A stretch of 64,000 nt of DNA from Neorhizobium sp. NCHU2750 (GCF_003597675.1 NZ_CP030827.1:2232001-2296000); one strand, 5' to 3'. Shown: positions 8,992 to 17,986, counted from the stretch's first letter. Numbers and translations are program-made. The notes: generated from the sequence alone by a model not told the origin.

Positions 8992-10641
8992 TTATCGCGT
9001 CAGGCGCTTATAGGCTTGGCTGCCGGGGTTGAGAGCATCCGGGCCAAGACGACGAACCTTGTCCTGCTCGTAGTCTTCGAAGTTGCCTTCGAACCACTCC
9101 ACATGGCCGTCGCCTTCGAAGGCGAGGATGTGCGTCGCCAGACGGTCGAGGAACATGCGATCGTGGCTGATGATGATCGCGCAGCCGGCGAAAGCTTCCA
9201 GCGCGCTTTCAAGCGCACCGAGCGTTTCCGTATCGAGGTCGTTGGTCGGTTCGTCGAGCAGCAGCACGTTGCCGCCGGCCTTCAGCATCTTGGCAAGGTG
9301 AACGCGATTGCGTTGGCCGCCCGAGAGATTGCCGACCTTCTGCTGCTGGTCGCCACCCTTGAAGTTGAAGGCGCCACAATAGGCACGGGAGTTCATGTCG
9401 AACTTCCCGAGCTTGATGACTTCGGCACCTCCCGAGATTTCTTCCCAGACGGTCTTGTTGCCATCCAGCGCATCGCGGCTCTGGTCGACATAACCGAGAT
9501 GAACCGTGTCGCCGACGCGGATCGAGCCGGCATCTGGAGTTTCCTGGCCCGTGATCATCTTGAACAGCGTCGACTTGCCGGCGCCGTTCGGACCGATAAT
9601 GCCGACGATGCCGCCAGGGGGCAGCTTCAGCGACAGGTCGTTGATCAAAGTGCGGCCGTCAAAGCCCTTCTTGATGCCTTCCAGTTCGATGACCACGTTG
9701 CCGAGGCGTTCGGAAACCGGAATGATGATCTGCGCGTCGCCGGGGCGGATGCCCTCGGCCGCGTCGACCAACTGTTCATAGGCCTTGATACGGGCCTTCG
9801 ACTTGGCCTGACGTGCCTTCGGGCTGGAGGCGATCCATTCCTGTTCGCGAGACAGCGCCTTCTGGCGGCCGGCTTCTTCGCGCGCTTCCTGCTGCATGCG
9901 CTTGGCCTTCGCCTGCAGGTAGGCGGAATAGTTGCCTTCGTAAGGAATGCCACGGCCGCGATCGAGTTCGAGGATCCAGCCGGTGACGTTGTCAAGGAAG
10001 TAGCGGTCGTGGGTGATCATCATCACGGCGCCCGGATAATCGCGCAGGTGCTTTTCAAGCCAGGCGATGGTTTCGGCGTCGAGATGGTTGGTCGGTTCGT
10101 CGAGCAGCAGCAGGTCTGGCTGCGACAGCAGCAGGCGGCAAAGCGCGAGACGGCGGCGTTCACCACCCGACAGATTGTCGACGGCCGCATCCTTGGGCGG
10201 GCAGCGCAAGGCTTCCATCGCCATCTCGACCTGCTGTTCGAGGTCCCAGAGATTCTGGCTGTCGATGATGTCCTGCAGCTTGGCGCCTTCATCCGCAGTC
10301 TCGTCGGAATAGTTCATCATCAGTTCGTTGTAGCGATCGATGACGGCCTGCTTGTCGGCAACGCCTTCCATGACGTTTTCGAAGGCGGTTTTGTTGGGAT
10401 CGAGCTTCGGCTCCTGCTCCAGGTAGCCGACAGTCGCGCCCTCGGCGAGCCAGGCTTCGCCGGTATATTCCTTGTCCTGTCCGGCAATGATGCGAAGGAC
10501 GGTCGACTTACCGGCGCCGTTCGGGCCGAGGATACCGATCTTGGCATCGGGATAGAACGACAGGTTGACGTTCTCAAGGATCTTCTTGGCGCCATAGGAC
10601 TTGTTCAATCCCGACATGTGATAGATGAACTGACGTGCCAT
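8992..10641 (-). CDS. ettA: ABC-F protein, energy-dependent translational throttle EttA
   Basis: 549-residue cytoplasmic ABC-F ATPase that binds the ribosomal E site and gates the first elongation steps according to ATP/ADP level. There are two nucleotide-binding domains without membrane segments. Each has a Walker A GPNGAGKS (about residues 40 and 352) and an ABC signature (LSGGERRRLAL and LSGGQRNRVHL). The linker between them contains the EttA-type P-site tRNA interaction motif region with GRGIPYEGNYSAYLQAKAKR. The start ATG at 10641 gives the family N-terminus MARQFIYHMSGLNKSYG; an in-frame upstream start would add 22 unconserved residues. Divergent from the hydrolase gene at 10741 and closed by a strong terminator. 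Confidence 0.95.
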   Translation of the reverse strand: MARQFIYHMSGLNKSYGAKKILENVNLSFYPDAKIGILGPNGAGKSTVLRIIAGQDKEYTGEAWLAEGATVGYLEQEPKLDPNKTAFENVMEGVADKQAVIDRYNELMMNYSDETADEGAKLQDIIDSQNLWDLEQQVEMAMEALRCPPKDAAVDNLSGGERRRLALCRLLLSQPDLLLLDEPTNHLDAETIAWLEKHLRDYPGAVMMITHDRYFLDNVTGWILELDRGRGIPYEGNYSAYLQAKAKRMQQEAREEAGRQKALSREQEWIASSPKARQAKSKARIKAYEQLVDAAEGIRPGDAQIIIPVSERLGNVVIELEGIKKGFDGRTLINDLSLKLPPGGIVGIIGPNGAGKSTLFKMITGQETPDAGSIRVGDTVHLGYVDQSRDALDGNKTVWEEISGGAEVIKLGKFDMNSRAYCGAFNFKGGDQQQKVGNLSGGQRNRVHLAKMLKAGGNVLLLDEPTNDLDTETLGALESALEAFAGCAIIISHDRMFLDRLATHILAFEGDGHVEWFEGNFEDYEQDKVRRLGPDALNPGSQAYKRLTR

Positions 10642-10740
10642 ACGTAAAAACGCTCCGGAGGGCTTGGGGGGCTTTTGTTTGCCCGCTATGTAGGCGAAGA
10701 AAGGCAAAGGGGCAATGCGAGAGCGGGCGGAGGTGCTAAA

Positions 10741-11757
10741 ATGAGCTTGGATTTTGCGTGGGAAACCTCAAAATTGCAGAGCCCGACAGGTGCTTCGATG
10801 GCCTGCCACCATCTACCCGCCGTCGTAACGGAGATGCATCCCGCGCGCGGAATACTTTTGATCTGTCACGGCCTTGCCGAACATTCAAAACGCTATCGCG
10901 CCTTCGCCTCTGCCATGGCAGCCGCAGGTTTTCACGTCTATGCCTGGGATCACCGCGGCCACGGCGAGACGACGGCACGGGACGCGCCGATCGGCCGTTT
11001 TGCCTTGAAGGACGGAGCGCGGATCGTCATCGAGGATGTAATGGCGGTGCGGGCGCAGGCGGTCCTGGCCCATCCGGGCCTTCCCGTCATTCTCTTCGGT
11101 CACTCCATGGGCGGCCTGATCGCACTCAACGCCGCCGTCGATCACCCGGACGCCTTCGATGCCGTCGCCGTCTGGAACTCCAATTTCAATCCCGGCCTTG
11201 CCGGCCGCGCCGCACAGGTCCTGCTCAAGATCGAGCGTGCGCTGAAAGGTTCGGACACGCCGAGCGGCCTGCTGCCTCGCCTCACCTTCGGCGCCTGGGG
11301 CAACAGCATTCCCGACCATCGCACCACCTTCGACTGGCTGAGCCATGATCCGCATGAGGTCGATGCCTATATCGCCGATCCGCTCTGCGGTTTCGACGCG
11401 AGCGTTTCCCTTTGGCTCGATCTCTTCGAACTGACGTTTCGCGCCCCCCCGATGGTCGGCAGGCTTCGCAGGAACCTGCCCGTCTACCTGCTCGGCGGCG
11501 GCGAGGACCCGGCCACCAACAAGGCCGAGGAAATCCTCTGGCTGTCGGGGCATCTGCGCCGGAATGGTCTTACCAACGTCATGACCCGATTCTGGCCCAA
11601 TGCCCGCCACGAGACGCTGAACGACACGATGCGTGTGGAAGCCACCGCCGAATTTGCGGCATGGGCCACGAATGCATTCCACCCGGTCGCCCAATCGGCC
11701 TCCCCGTCGGCCACCGAGTCGCCTATATCGCCCGCAGCGGCAGCGCCCGCGGAATGA
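10741..11757 (+). CDS. Alpha/beta hydrolase, lysophospholipase/monoacylglycerol lipase type (PldB-like)
   Basis: 338-residue serine hydrolase of the COG2267 type. Visible features are the oxyanion strand ILLICHGLAEHSKRY, the DHRGHGET turn, the nucleophile elbow FGHSMGG, and the catalytic histidine in NARHETLND. It probably hydrolyses monoacylglycerols or lysophospholipids; the substrate cannot be read from sequence. No signal peptide is seen, so it should be cytoplasmic. The start is the ATG at 10741 with GGAGG nine bases upstream. The last 25 residues are a Pro/Ser/Ala-rich tail. Divergently transcribed from ettA. Confidence 0.87.
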   Translation: MSLDFAWETSKLQSPTGASMACHHLPAVVTEMHPARGILLICHGLAEHSKRYRAFASAMAAAGFHVYAWDHRGHGETTARDAPIGRFALKDGARIVIEDVMAVRAQAVLAHPGLPVILFGHSMGGLIALNAAVDHPDAFDAVAVWNSNFNPGLAGRAAQVLLKIERALKGSDTPSGLLPRLTFGAWGNSIPDHRTTFDWLSHDPHEVDAYIADPLCGFDASVSLWLDLFELTFRAPPMVGRLRRNLPVYLLGGGEDPATNKAEEILWLSGHLRRNGLTNVMTRFWPNARHETLNDTMRVEATAEFAAWATNAFHPVAQSASPSATESPISPAAAAPAE

Positions 11758-11811
11758 GGTCATGACTTTTCTTCACGTGCGCATAATGTCGCACGCGGCT
11801 ATATCCATGCC

Positions 11812-12777
11812 ATGAGCGCAGCCCAGACCATGTCACATCCGCAAGCACAGACGACCAGCATATCTGCAGGCCTCGGCCTGATGATACTCGCCATGCTGCT
11901 CGCGCCGCTGATGGACGTGTTTTCCAAGCTCGCGACCGACACCGCGTCGCCGATGATGATCACCACCGCCCGCTTTGTGCTGCAGGGCCTGTGCATGACC
12001 CCCTTCGTTCTCGGTTCGGGCGCATGGCGCCGTTTCTCCTGGCGCATGAGCTTTTATCATGCCATTCGCGCCGCGGTCGTCGCACTGTCGATGATCTGCT
12101 TCGTCGCCACGCTCGCCGTCATGCCCGTTGCCGATGCCGTTGCGATTTTCTTCATTGAGCCGATTATTCTTACGGTTCTCTCCAGCATCTTCCTCAAGGA
12201 GACGATCGGCTGGCGGCGCTACACCGCCTGCGCCGTCGGCTTCATCGGCGCGATGATCGTCATCCGCCCGAGCTTCCAGGAAATCGGTGCAATCGCACTG
12301 CTGCCGGTCGTCACCGCCTTCTGCATCGCGATCTTCGCCATGATGACCCGTGCCTTGTCGCAGCGGGAGGATCCCTGGACGATGCAGTTTCAGATGGCGC
12401 TCTGGGGCGTACCGATCTGCGCCGTCCTTCTCATCGCAGGCCACGAGGCCGAAATCGATTTTCTCGCCCCGTCCCTGCCCGACGTCACCACCCTCACCTG
12501 GCTGCTGGGCGTCGGCATCTTCGCCACCCTCTCCGGCCTGTTCAGCGTCTATGCCTACCGCGCAGCCCCCGCCTCCGTGCTGGCGCCGATACAGTATTTC
12601 GAGATCGTCTCCGCCACCCTGTTCGGATGGCTGGTCTTCGATGATTTCCCGGATCCGATCAAATGGCTCGGCATCTCGATCATCATCGGCTCTGGCCTCT
12701 ACATCATCTGGCGCGAGCGCCGTGTCGCCTCGACCAAGCCCGTCACCACAAGCGAAACCACATCGGTATCCCCCTGA
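11812..12777 (+). CDS. DMT-superfamily (EamA) transporter
   Basis: 321-residue inner-membrane protein with about ten hydrophobic helices in two EamA repeats. The first repeat runs from about residue 20 and the second from about 160. Proteins of this superfamily export amino acids, nucleobases or other small metabolites. It starts 54 bases after the hydrolase gene and ends two bases before the CoA-transferase start, so it looks co-transcribed with the CoA-transferase and TPP enzyme. An internal ATG at 11830 is an alternative start. The substrate is unknown; the operon context hints at export or uptake of a metabolite linked to the downstream enzymes. Confidence 0.88.
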   Translation: MSAAQTMSHPQAQTTSISAGLGLMILAMLLAPLMDVFSKLATDTASPMMITTARFVLQGLCMTPFVLGSGAWRRFSWRMSFYHAIRAAVVALSMICFVATLAVMPVADAVAIFFIEPIILTVLSSIFLKETIGWRRYTACAVGFIGAMIVIRPSFQEIGAIALLPVVTAFCIAIFAMMTRALSQREDPWTMQFQMALWGVPICAVLLIAGHEAEIDFLAPSLPDVTTLTWLLGVGIFATLSGLFSVYAYRAAPASVLAPIQYFEIVSATLFGWLVFDDFPDPIKWLGISIIIGSGLYIIWRERRVASTKPVTTSETTSVSP

Positions 12778-12779
12778 CC

Positions 12780-13976
12780 ATGGACATCGCGCAGAAGAAG
12801 CCACCGCTCGCCGGCATCCGCGTCCTCGAACTCGCTCGCGTGCTGGCCGGTCCCTGGGCTGGCCAGATGCTCGCCGATATGGGGGCCGACGTCATCAAGG
12901 TCGAAAACCCCGAGGGCGGCGACGATACCCGCGCTTGGGGGCCGCCCTTCGTCGAGAGCCGCGACGGTGAAAACCTCTCCGCCGCCTATTACCACTCGAC
13001 CAACCGCGGCAAGCGTTCGATCGCCGTCGATCTCAAGACCGAGGAAGGCCAGGCGATCGTACGGCGCCTCGCCGCCCGGTCCGACGTGCTGATCGAAAAC
13101 TTCAAGATCGGCGGCCTGAAGAAATACGGGCTCGACTACGAGAGCCTGAAGGCGGTCAACCCGAAGCTCGTCTATTGCTCGATCACCGGATTCGGCCAGG
13201 ATGGCCCCTATGCCGCGCTTGCCGGCTACGACTATATCGTCCAGGGCATGTCCGGCTTCATGTCGATCACCGGCGAACCTGAGGGCCAGCCGATGAAGGC
13301 CGGCGTGGCGATCGCCGATATCTTTACCGGCATCTATGCCGTCACCGCCATCCAGGGCGCGTTGATCCATGCGATGAAGACCGGCGAAGGCCAGCAGGTC
13401 GACATGGCGCTTCTTGACGTCATGTCGTCGGTTCTCGCCAACCAGAACATGAACTACCTGATTTCCGGCATTTCGCCGGTCAAGCTCGGCAACGCCCATC
13501 CCAACATTTCGCCCTATGAGGTGATCCCGGTCCATGACGGCCACATCATCCTTGCAGTCGGCAATGACGGCCAGTTCCGGCGGTTTTGCCGCATTCTGGG
13601 CATCGAGCAAGTGGCAGATGATGAACGCTACGCCACCAACAAGGCACGCGTCGCCCACCGCATCGAGGTGCGCAGCCTGCTGGTCGCCGAAACGACGAAA
13701 TGGTCGAAGGCCGATCTTCTCGCCGCCTGCGGCGACAATGCCGTACCGGTCGGGCCGATCAACTCGATCGGCGAGATGTTCGAGGACCCGCAGGTCAAGG
13801 CCCGCGGCCTTCGCATCGATCTAGAGGCCGACGACGGCACGGTCATTGCGGGTGTGCGGAGCCCGATCATGCTGTCTGAGACACCGCTCAGCTATCATCG
13901 TCCGAGCCCGGCACTCGGACAGCATACGGACGAGATACTGGCCGAACTGAAGAAAATGGAGGAGGATTCCAAGTGA
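12780..13976 (+). CDS. Family III CoA-transferase (CaiB/BaiF type)
   Basis: 398-residue enzyme that moves CoA between organic acids through an aspartyl-CoA thioester. Family features are LAGIRVLELARVLAGPWAGQ at the N-terminus, DMGADVIKVENPEGGDDTR, and the region RSDVLIENFKIGGLKKYGL. The start ATG at 12780 gives the standard CaiB/BaiF length. Its stop codon overlaps the GTG start of the next gene (GTGA), so the two products are translationally coupled. Formyl-CoA transferase and oxalyl-CoA decarboxylase form a similar pair in oxalate breakdown, but the downstream enzyme here is closer to acetolactate synthase. The pair probably handles some other acyl-CoA or 2-oxo acid. The substrate is unassigned. 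Confidence 0.9.
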   Translation: MDIAQKKPPLAGIRVLELARVLAGPWAGQMLADMGADVIKVENPEGGDDTRAWGPPFVESRDGENLSAAYYHSTNRGKRSIAVDLKTEEGQAIVRRLAARSDVLIENFKIGGLKKYGLDYESLKAVNPKLVYCSITGFGQDGPYAALAGYDYIVQGMSGFMSITGEPEGQPMKAGVAIADIFTGIYAVTAIQGALIHAMKTGEGQQVDMALLDVMSSVLANQNMNYLISGISPVKLGNAHPNISPYEVIPVHDGHIILAVGNDGQFRRFCRILGIEQVADDERYATNKARVAHRIEVRSLLVAETTKWSKADLLAACGDNAVPVGPINSIGEMFEDPQVKARGLRIDLEADDGTVIAGVRSPIMLSETPLSYHRPSPALGQHTDEILAELKKMEEDSK

Positions 13977-15625
13977 CGAAGACCGGTGGCCAACTGATCG
14001 TCGAAGCCCTGAAGGCAAACGGCGTCAGGCAAGTGTCCTGCGTACCCGGCGAAAGCTATCTCGCGGTACTCGACGCACTCTATGAAAGCGGCATCGACGT
14101 CATGGTCTGCCGCCAGGAAGGCGGCGCCGCGATGATGGCCGACACCTGGGGCCGGCTATCCGGCGAACCAGGCATCTGCATGGTCACGCGCGGCCCCGGC
14201 GCCACCAATGCCTCTGCCGGTCTGCATATCGCCCGGCAGGATTCGATCCCGATGATCCTCTTCGTCGGCCAGATCGGCCGCGACATGAAGGAGCGGGAAG
14301 CCTTCCAGGAAGTCGAATATCGCCGCGCCTTCACCGAATTCGCCAAATGGGTCGGCGAGATCGACGATGCCCGTCGCATCCCCGAATTCGTTACCCGCGC
14401 CTTTGCCGTGGCCACATCCGGCCGCCCCGGCCCCGTCGTCCTGACCCTGCCCGAAGACATGCTGGTCGATGTAGTCGAAGCGCCACAGGCACGAGCTTAT
14501 ACACGCGTCGAAAGCCATCCCGGTCCCTCGCAGATCGCACAATTCGACAAGCTGCTGAAGGAAGCCCAGCGACCGATGATCATCCTCGGCGGCACCCGCT
14601 GGAATGAGCAGGCGGTGGCCGACATCGCGGAGTTCGCCGACCGCTTCAAGCTGCCGGTCGGCTGCTCCTTCCGCCGCCAGATGCTGTTCGACCATCTCCA
14701 TCCCTCCTATGCTGGCGATATCGGCATAGGCATCAATCCGGCGCTGGCAAAGGAGGTCAGGGAGAGCGACCTTTTGATTCTCGTCGGCGCCCGCATGTCG
14801 GAAATGCCCTCGTCCAGCTACACGCTGATCGACATCCCCTATCCGGCCCAGAAGCTCGTGCATGTCTTCCCGGATCCGGAAGAACTCGGTCGTCTCTACA
14901 GACCCGATCTCGCCATCTGCGCCGGCCCGGCAGAGTTTGCCGCCGCCGTTCAGTCGCTCGAACCGCCGGCCCGGCCGATCTGGGCCGAACGCAAGTCGGC
15001 CATGCATGACGCCTATCTCAAATGGTCGACGCCGCCCGGCATCGGCCCCGGCAAGGTCCATATGGGCCCGATCATGGACTGGATCGAGGAAAACGTCGCC
15101 GAGGACACGATCTTCACCAATGGCGCCGGCAACTACGCCACATGGCTGCATCGCTTCCATCGCTTCCGCAAATTCAACACCCAGTCCGCCCCGACCTCCG
15201 GCTCGATGGGGTACGGCCTGCCGGCTGCGGTCGCGGCCAAGAAGCTGTTTCCCGAGCGCGAAGTCGTCTGCTTTGCCGGCGATGGCTGCTTCATGATGCA
15301 CGGCCAGGAATTCATCACCGCCGTCCGCTATGACCTGCCGATCATCACCGTCCTCGTCAACAACGGCATCTACGGCACGATCCGCATGCATCAGGAGCGG
15401 GAATATCCCGGCCGCGTCAGCGGCACCGATCTCATCAATCCGGATTTCGTCGCCTATGCCAAGGCCTTCGGCGGACATGGCGAACTGGTCGAGCAGACCG
15501 AGGATTTCGGCCCCGCCTATCTGCGCGCAAGAGCAAGCGGCAAGCCGGCTATCATCGAGGTCAGGCTCGATCCGGAAGCGATCACGCCGGCAAAGACGCT
15601 GACCCAGATCCGCGAAAAAAGCTGA
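13973..15625 (+). CDS. Thiamine diphosphate-dependent enzyme, acetolactate synthase-like
   Basis: 550-residue ThDP enzyme with the three-domain layout of the acetolactate synthase/benzoylformate decarboxylase superfamily. The N-terminal pyrimidine-binding domain has the activating glutamate in VPGESY. The central domain resembles a degenerate FAD/NAD fold. The C-terminal domain has the ThDP motif FAGDGCFMMHGQEFITAVRYD and ends in VNNGIYGT. It starts with GTG overlapping the CoA-transferase stop by four bases. No small regulatory subunit gene (ilvN/ilvH) is adjacent, so it is unlikely to be the biosynthetic acetolactate synthase. Oxalyl-CoA decarboxylase and sulfoacetaldehyde acetyltransferase are related alternatives. 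The reaction is not assigned. Confidence 0.87.
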   Translation: MTKTGGQLIVEALKANGVRQVSCVPGESYLAVLDALYESGIDVMVCRQEGGAAMMADTWGRLSGEPGICMVTRGPGATNASAGLHIARQDSIPMILFVGQIGRDMKEREAFQEVEYRRAFTEFAKWVGEIDDARRIPEFVTRAFAVATSGRPGPVVLTLPEDMLVDVVEAPQARAYTRVESHPGPSQIAQFDKLLKEAQRPMIILGGTRWNEQAVADIAEFADRFKLPVGCSFRRQMLFDHLHPSYAGDIGIGINPALAKEVRESDLLILVGARMSEMPSSSYTLIDIPYPAQKLVHVFPDPEELGRLYRPDLAICAGPAEFAAAVQSLEPPARPIWAERKSAMHDAYLKWSTPPGIGPGKVHMGPIMDWIEENVAEDTIFTNGAGNYATWLHRFHRFRKFNTQSAPTSGSMGYGLPAAVAAKKLFPEREVVCFAGDGCFMMHGQEFITAVRYDLPIITVLVNNGIYGTIRMHQEREYPGRVSGTDLINPDFVAYAKAFGGHGELVEQTEDFGPAYLRARASGKPAIIEVRLDPEAITPAKTLTQIREKS

Positions 15626-15690
15626 CGCCCGGTGCCAGGCATTCGTCATGAAAGCTCGGAACCATCTGACCGTCATGCCGTTTGGTCTGC

Positions 15691-15813
15691 ATGGCTAGTG
15701 AAACAAAACGAAAAGCACTTGGAGGGATGTCGACCTTCGTCGTCGTCATCTTCCTCATCGCGGTCGCCCTGGCAGCCTTCTATATGTTCGGCATGACGCC
15801 CGGCGAACCCTGA
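15691..15813 (+). CDS. Small single-pass membrane protein (28-40 residues)
   Basis: A 40-codon ORF: a basic head (MASETKRKALGG), then a hydrophobic helix STFVVVIFLIAVALAAFYM, then the tail FGMTPGEP. It is followed by a strong hairpin terminator at 15831-15861. Start choice is unclear. The ATG at 15691 has no ribosome binding site. GGAGGG lies directly against an internal ATG at 15727, which would give a 28-residue protein, but that spacing is too tight to be ideal. The membrane helix composition, the nearby terminator and the conserved-looking tail argue that something is translated here. Function unknown. Confidence 0.5.
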   Translation: MASETKRKALGGMSTFVVVIFLIAVALAAFYMFGMTPGEP

Positions 15814-15830
15814 TGCTCAGTCAGACGCGG

Positions 15831-15861
15831 AAAAAGGGGCTGGATATTCCGGCCCCTTTTT
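15831..15861. terminator. Bidirectional rho-independent terminator
   Basis: AAAAAGGGGC (15831-15840) pairs with GCCCCTTTTT (15852-15861), with a further GG/CC pair inside the loop. Flanking A and T runs allow termination from both sides, between the small membrane protein and the convergent secreted-protein gene. Confidence 0.9.
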
Positions 15862-15911
15862 CACATCCAAAGCTTAGGGTCTCTTTCCACTTCGGGCAGA
15901 GAAGACTTCAG

Positions 15912-16271
15912 TCAGCGCTTGAGTTCGGTTTTGAACATCTGCGCCAGCCGATTGCAGAATGCGACGGTAAAATCCGCCGTGGCCTTGGCATAGGCACGCG
16001 TCGTGGCGGTTTGGGCCTGATTGAAGGCTTGATTCGTGACCGCCATGGGATCTGCATAGGTCTTGCTGGCGTATTTGAAGAAGAGGTTCTTTGAATCCCA
16101 CACCATGGCGGGCCGCTTGTAGCGGATATCGCAGGCGCGCGCATAGACCATAGCCTGCGCCGCCACCTGCAGTTCCGATCCCGACGGGATCGCAGGCAGG
16201 TTTTCGGAACGGGCCGCGGATGCCATGAAACCGGCGGCAATTGCAATCGCCATCAGACCAGTCCTGAACAT
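15912..16271 (-). CDS. Hypothetical secreted protein
   Basis: 119 residues with a signal peptide (about residues 1-22, MFRTGLMAIAIAAGFMASAARS, cut near ARSEN). The mature part is about 97 residues with two cysteines (in ARACDIRYK and AFCNRL) that could form one disulfide in the periplasm. The middle is rich in alanine, threonine and tyrosine (QAFNQAQTATTRAYAKATAD). Ribosome binding site GAGGG precedes the ATG at 16271. It is 16 bases downstream of the RidA gene and may be co-transcribed. I do not recognise a domain, and no function is proposed. Confidence 0.75.
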   Translation of the reverse strand: MFRTGLMAIAIAAGFMASAARSENLPAIPSGSELQVAAQAMVYARACDIRYKRPAMVWDSKNLFFKYASKTYADPMAVTNQAFNQAQTATTRAYAKATADFTVAFCNRLAQMFKTELKR

Positions 16272-16287
16272 CCGCGGTCCCTCTTGA

Positions 16288-16629
16288 TCAGATCGCCGCA
16301 GTGACGACGAATTCGACCTTGTACTTCGGCGCAGCGAGCTTGGCTTCGCTGGTGGCGCGGGCCGGCGTGTTGGCCGGATCGACCCAGGCTTCCCAGGCAG
16401 CGTTCATTTCGCCGAAATAGGACATGTCGGAGAGATAGATGATCGTCTGCAGGATCTTCGACTTGTCGGAACCGACGGCAGCCAGCAGGCGGTCGACTTC
16501 AGCCAGGGCGTCCTTGCACTGTTCGGTCACGGTTTCGCCGTCGCCAACCTGGCCGGCGAGATAGACGGTGTTGCCGTGGACGACTGCGCCGCTCATGCGT
16601 GCGCCGGGGTCGATGCGCTTGATGCTCAT
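16288..16629 (-). CDS. RidA/YjgF/Rid-family protein
   Basis: 113-residue member of the Rid family, which forms trimers and hydrolyses reactive enamine/imine intermediates made by PLP enzymes. Family hallmarks are IDPGARMSGAVVHGNTVYLAGQ at the N-terminus and the C-terminal VEFVVTAAI. The usual RidA arginine region reads ANTPARATSEAKLAAPKY, with the conserved arginine present, which points to an active or near-active member. The start ATG at 16629 has AGGAG seven bases upstream. It sits in a minus-strand run with the small secreted protein and a DUF442 gene. Confidence 0.9.
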   Translation of the reverse strand: MSIKRIDPGARMSGAVVHGNTVYLAGQVGDGETVTEQCKDALAEVDRLLAAVGSDKSKILQTIIYLSDMSYFGEMNAAWEAWVDPANTPARATSEAKLAAPKYKVEFVVTAAI

Positions 16630-16730
16630 GGGAATGCTCCTGAATGCTGAGCTTTGGGATAACATGGCGCGAAGCGATCGCACCATGCGCGAAAAGATGT
16701 GCCGGGCCTGAAGCGGAGAGCCTGGTCGGG

Positions 16731-17069
16731 TCAGCCCTTGAAGCGCTGCGCCTGTTCGTAGATCGCGGTCGAGCGGGCGCCCGAACGGCAGAAGCCGAGC
16801 ATCGGCGTCGGAAGATCCTCGACCGCATCGACCATCTCGGTCACACCCTCCGGCGTCAGGCCCATGCGGCCGACCGGGATATGGCGGATTTCCAGGCCAA
16901 GTTCCTTGGCGCGCGCCTCGATATCGGCGTAATGCGGCTGGCCGGGCTCTTCTTCGTCGGGACGGTTGCAGACGAGCGACTTGAAGCCGAGTGCCTTGAT
17001 CTCGTCGAGCTCGTCGACGGTGATCTGTCCGGAAACCGAATACTCGTCGTTGATCTGGCGGATATCCAT
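16731..17069 (-). CDS. DUF442 / TIGR01244 family phosphatase-like protein
   Basis: 112-residue domain related to cysteine-dependent dual-specificity phosphatases. The active-site loop is GFCRSGARS, where the cysteine is followed by an arginine five positions on. The N-terminus DIRQINDEYSVSGQITVDEL and the segment LVCNRPDEEEPGQP are characteristic of the family. In rhizobia and Xylella the same domain is found fused to a metallo-beta-lactamase-type sulfur dioxygenase (Blh); here it is alone. A link to sulfide or sulfane-sulfur metabolism is possible by association only. The start ATG at 17069 follows GGAGG. Confidence 0.85.
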   Translation of the reverse strand: MDIRQINDEYSVSGQITVDELDEIKALGFKSLVCNRPDEEEPGQPHYADIEARAKELGLEIRHIPVGRMGLTPEGVTEMVDAVEDLPTPMLGFCRSGARSTAIYEQAQRFKG

Positions 17070-17146
17070 GGCGCAGCCTCCATTTTTCTGTCGGGCGCCA
17101 GCATTACGCGGTGGCTCGACGAGCGTCAACGGAAGAAGGACGCTTA

Positions 17147-17986
17147 TCAGGTGAAAGCGAAACGCAGCGCATAGTCGGCGCTTTCGCCCGGCTGCAGCCA
17201 CTGCAATTCGCCCGTCCCGGCAAGCTCGCTGCGGCTGGCCAGACGATGCGAAACCGGCTCGATGCCGAGCACATGGGCAGGCGCCTTCTGGTTTCGCCAG
17301 ATCTGCAGATAGGGCAGTGTATCGGTCCTGAACCTCACCTTCAGCGTTGAGCCGCCGATCGCCGCAATCGGCCCGAGTGCCACCTCCGCCCATGCCTCGC
17401 CCTCCCGCGCCGCCGGCACGCAGAAGACGCTGCCGGGCTCCGGCCCGAAATTCCACGGCATCTGCCCATCCTCGAACATCGCGCCGGACAGATGCACCGC
17501 ATCGTCGAACAGCCATGCGCCGATATTCATGTGATACATATGCACCCGCGCAATCGGCTTGTCCCCGGTATTCGTCACCCTGTCCTGCAGGCAGACTTCG
17601 CCCGTGGCGCTGTCGATCCGCCAATGGCGTTCGAGCAGCACCCTGCCGCCATCTGCGGTGACGACAGGCACATGCGCATGGCATTCCGCATCCTCTCCCT
17701 GCATTTCCCAGAAGGTGATCTCGGCGGGATGGGACGAAAACGAACCGTGCAGCGGATATGCCCTGCCATCGGTCTCGCCGGCGATCTGGTCGGGATGGCG
17801 GATGTGATCGGGACCGCAGGTGAACAGGAACCCCTCGAGCGAGTGATCGATTCGCGGGTCCCCGTCGTCGGGGATCGCCCTTCCCGGCGCGATATCGACA
17901 TCGTTGACGAAGCAGCCGCCGATGTCGAGCACCGAGCTCTCGTCCAGCAAAATCCGCGGACCAAGCGCTGACGCGAAGGATTTCAT
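17147..17986 (-). CDS. Aldose-1-epimerase-like protein (DUF4432-type)
   Basis: 279-residue beta-sandwich protein of the galactose-mutarotase superfamily. Features are a binding-cleft segment YPLHGSFSSHPAE, the motif HMYHMNIGAWLFDD, and LQIWRNQKAPAHVLGIEPVS, where the IEP glutamate would be the catalytic base of the superfamily. Cytoplasmic; the sugar is unknown. I prefer the ATG at 17986 because GGAGG lies eight bases upstream; the ATG at 17992 would overlap that site. It is on the minus strand, divergent from the L,D-transpeptidase gene. Confidence 0.8.
   Translation of the reverse strand: MKSFASALGPRILLDESSVLDIGGCFVNDVDIAPGRAIPDDGDPRIDHSLEGFLFTCGPDHIRHPDQIAGETDGRAYPLHGSFSSHPAEITFWEMQGEDAECHAHVPVVTADGGRVLLERHWRIDSATGEVCLQDRVTNTGDKPIARVHMYHMNIGAWLFDDAVHLSGAMFEDGQMPWNFGPEPGSVFCVPAAREGEAWAEVALGPIAAIGGSTLKVRFRTDTLPYLQIWRNQKAPAHVLGIEPVSHRLASRSELAGTGELQWLQPGESADYALRFAFT

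Noticed and set aside
8983..10647. A 554-codon open frame opposite ettA
   Set aside because: Antisense shadow of a conserved ABC-F gene; composition is not protein-like and no ribosome binding site is present.
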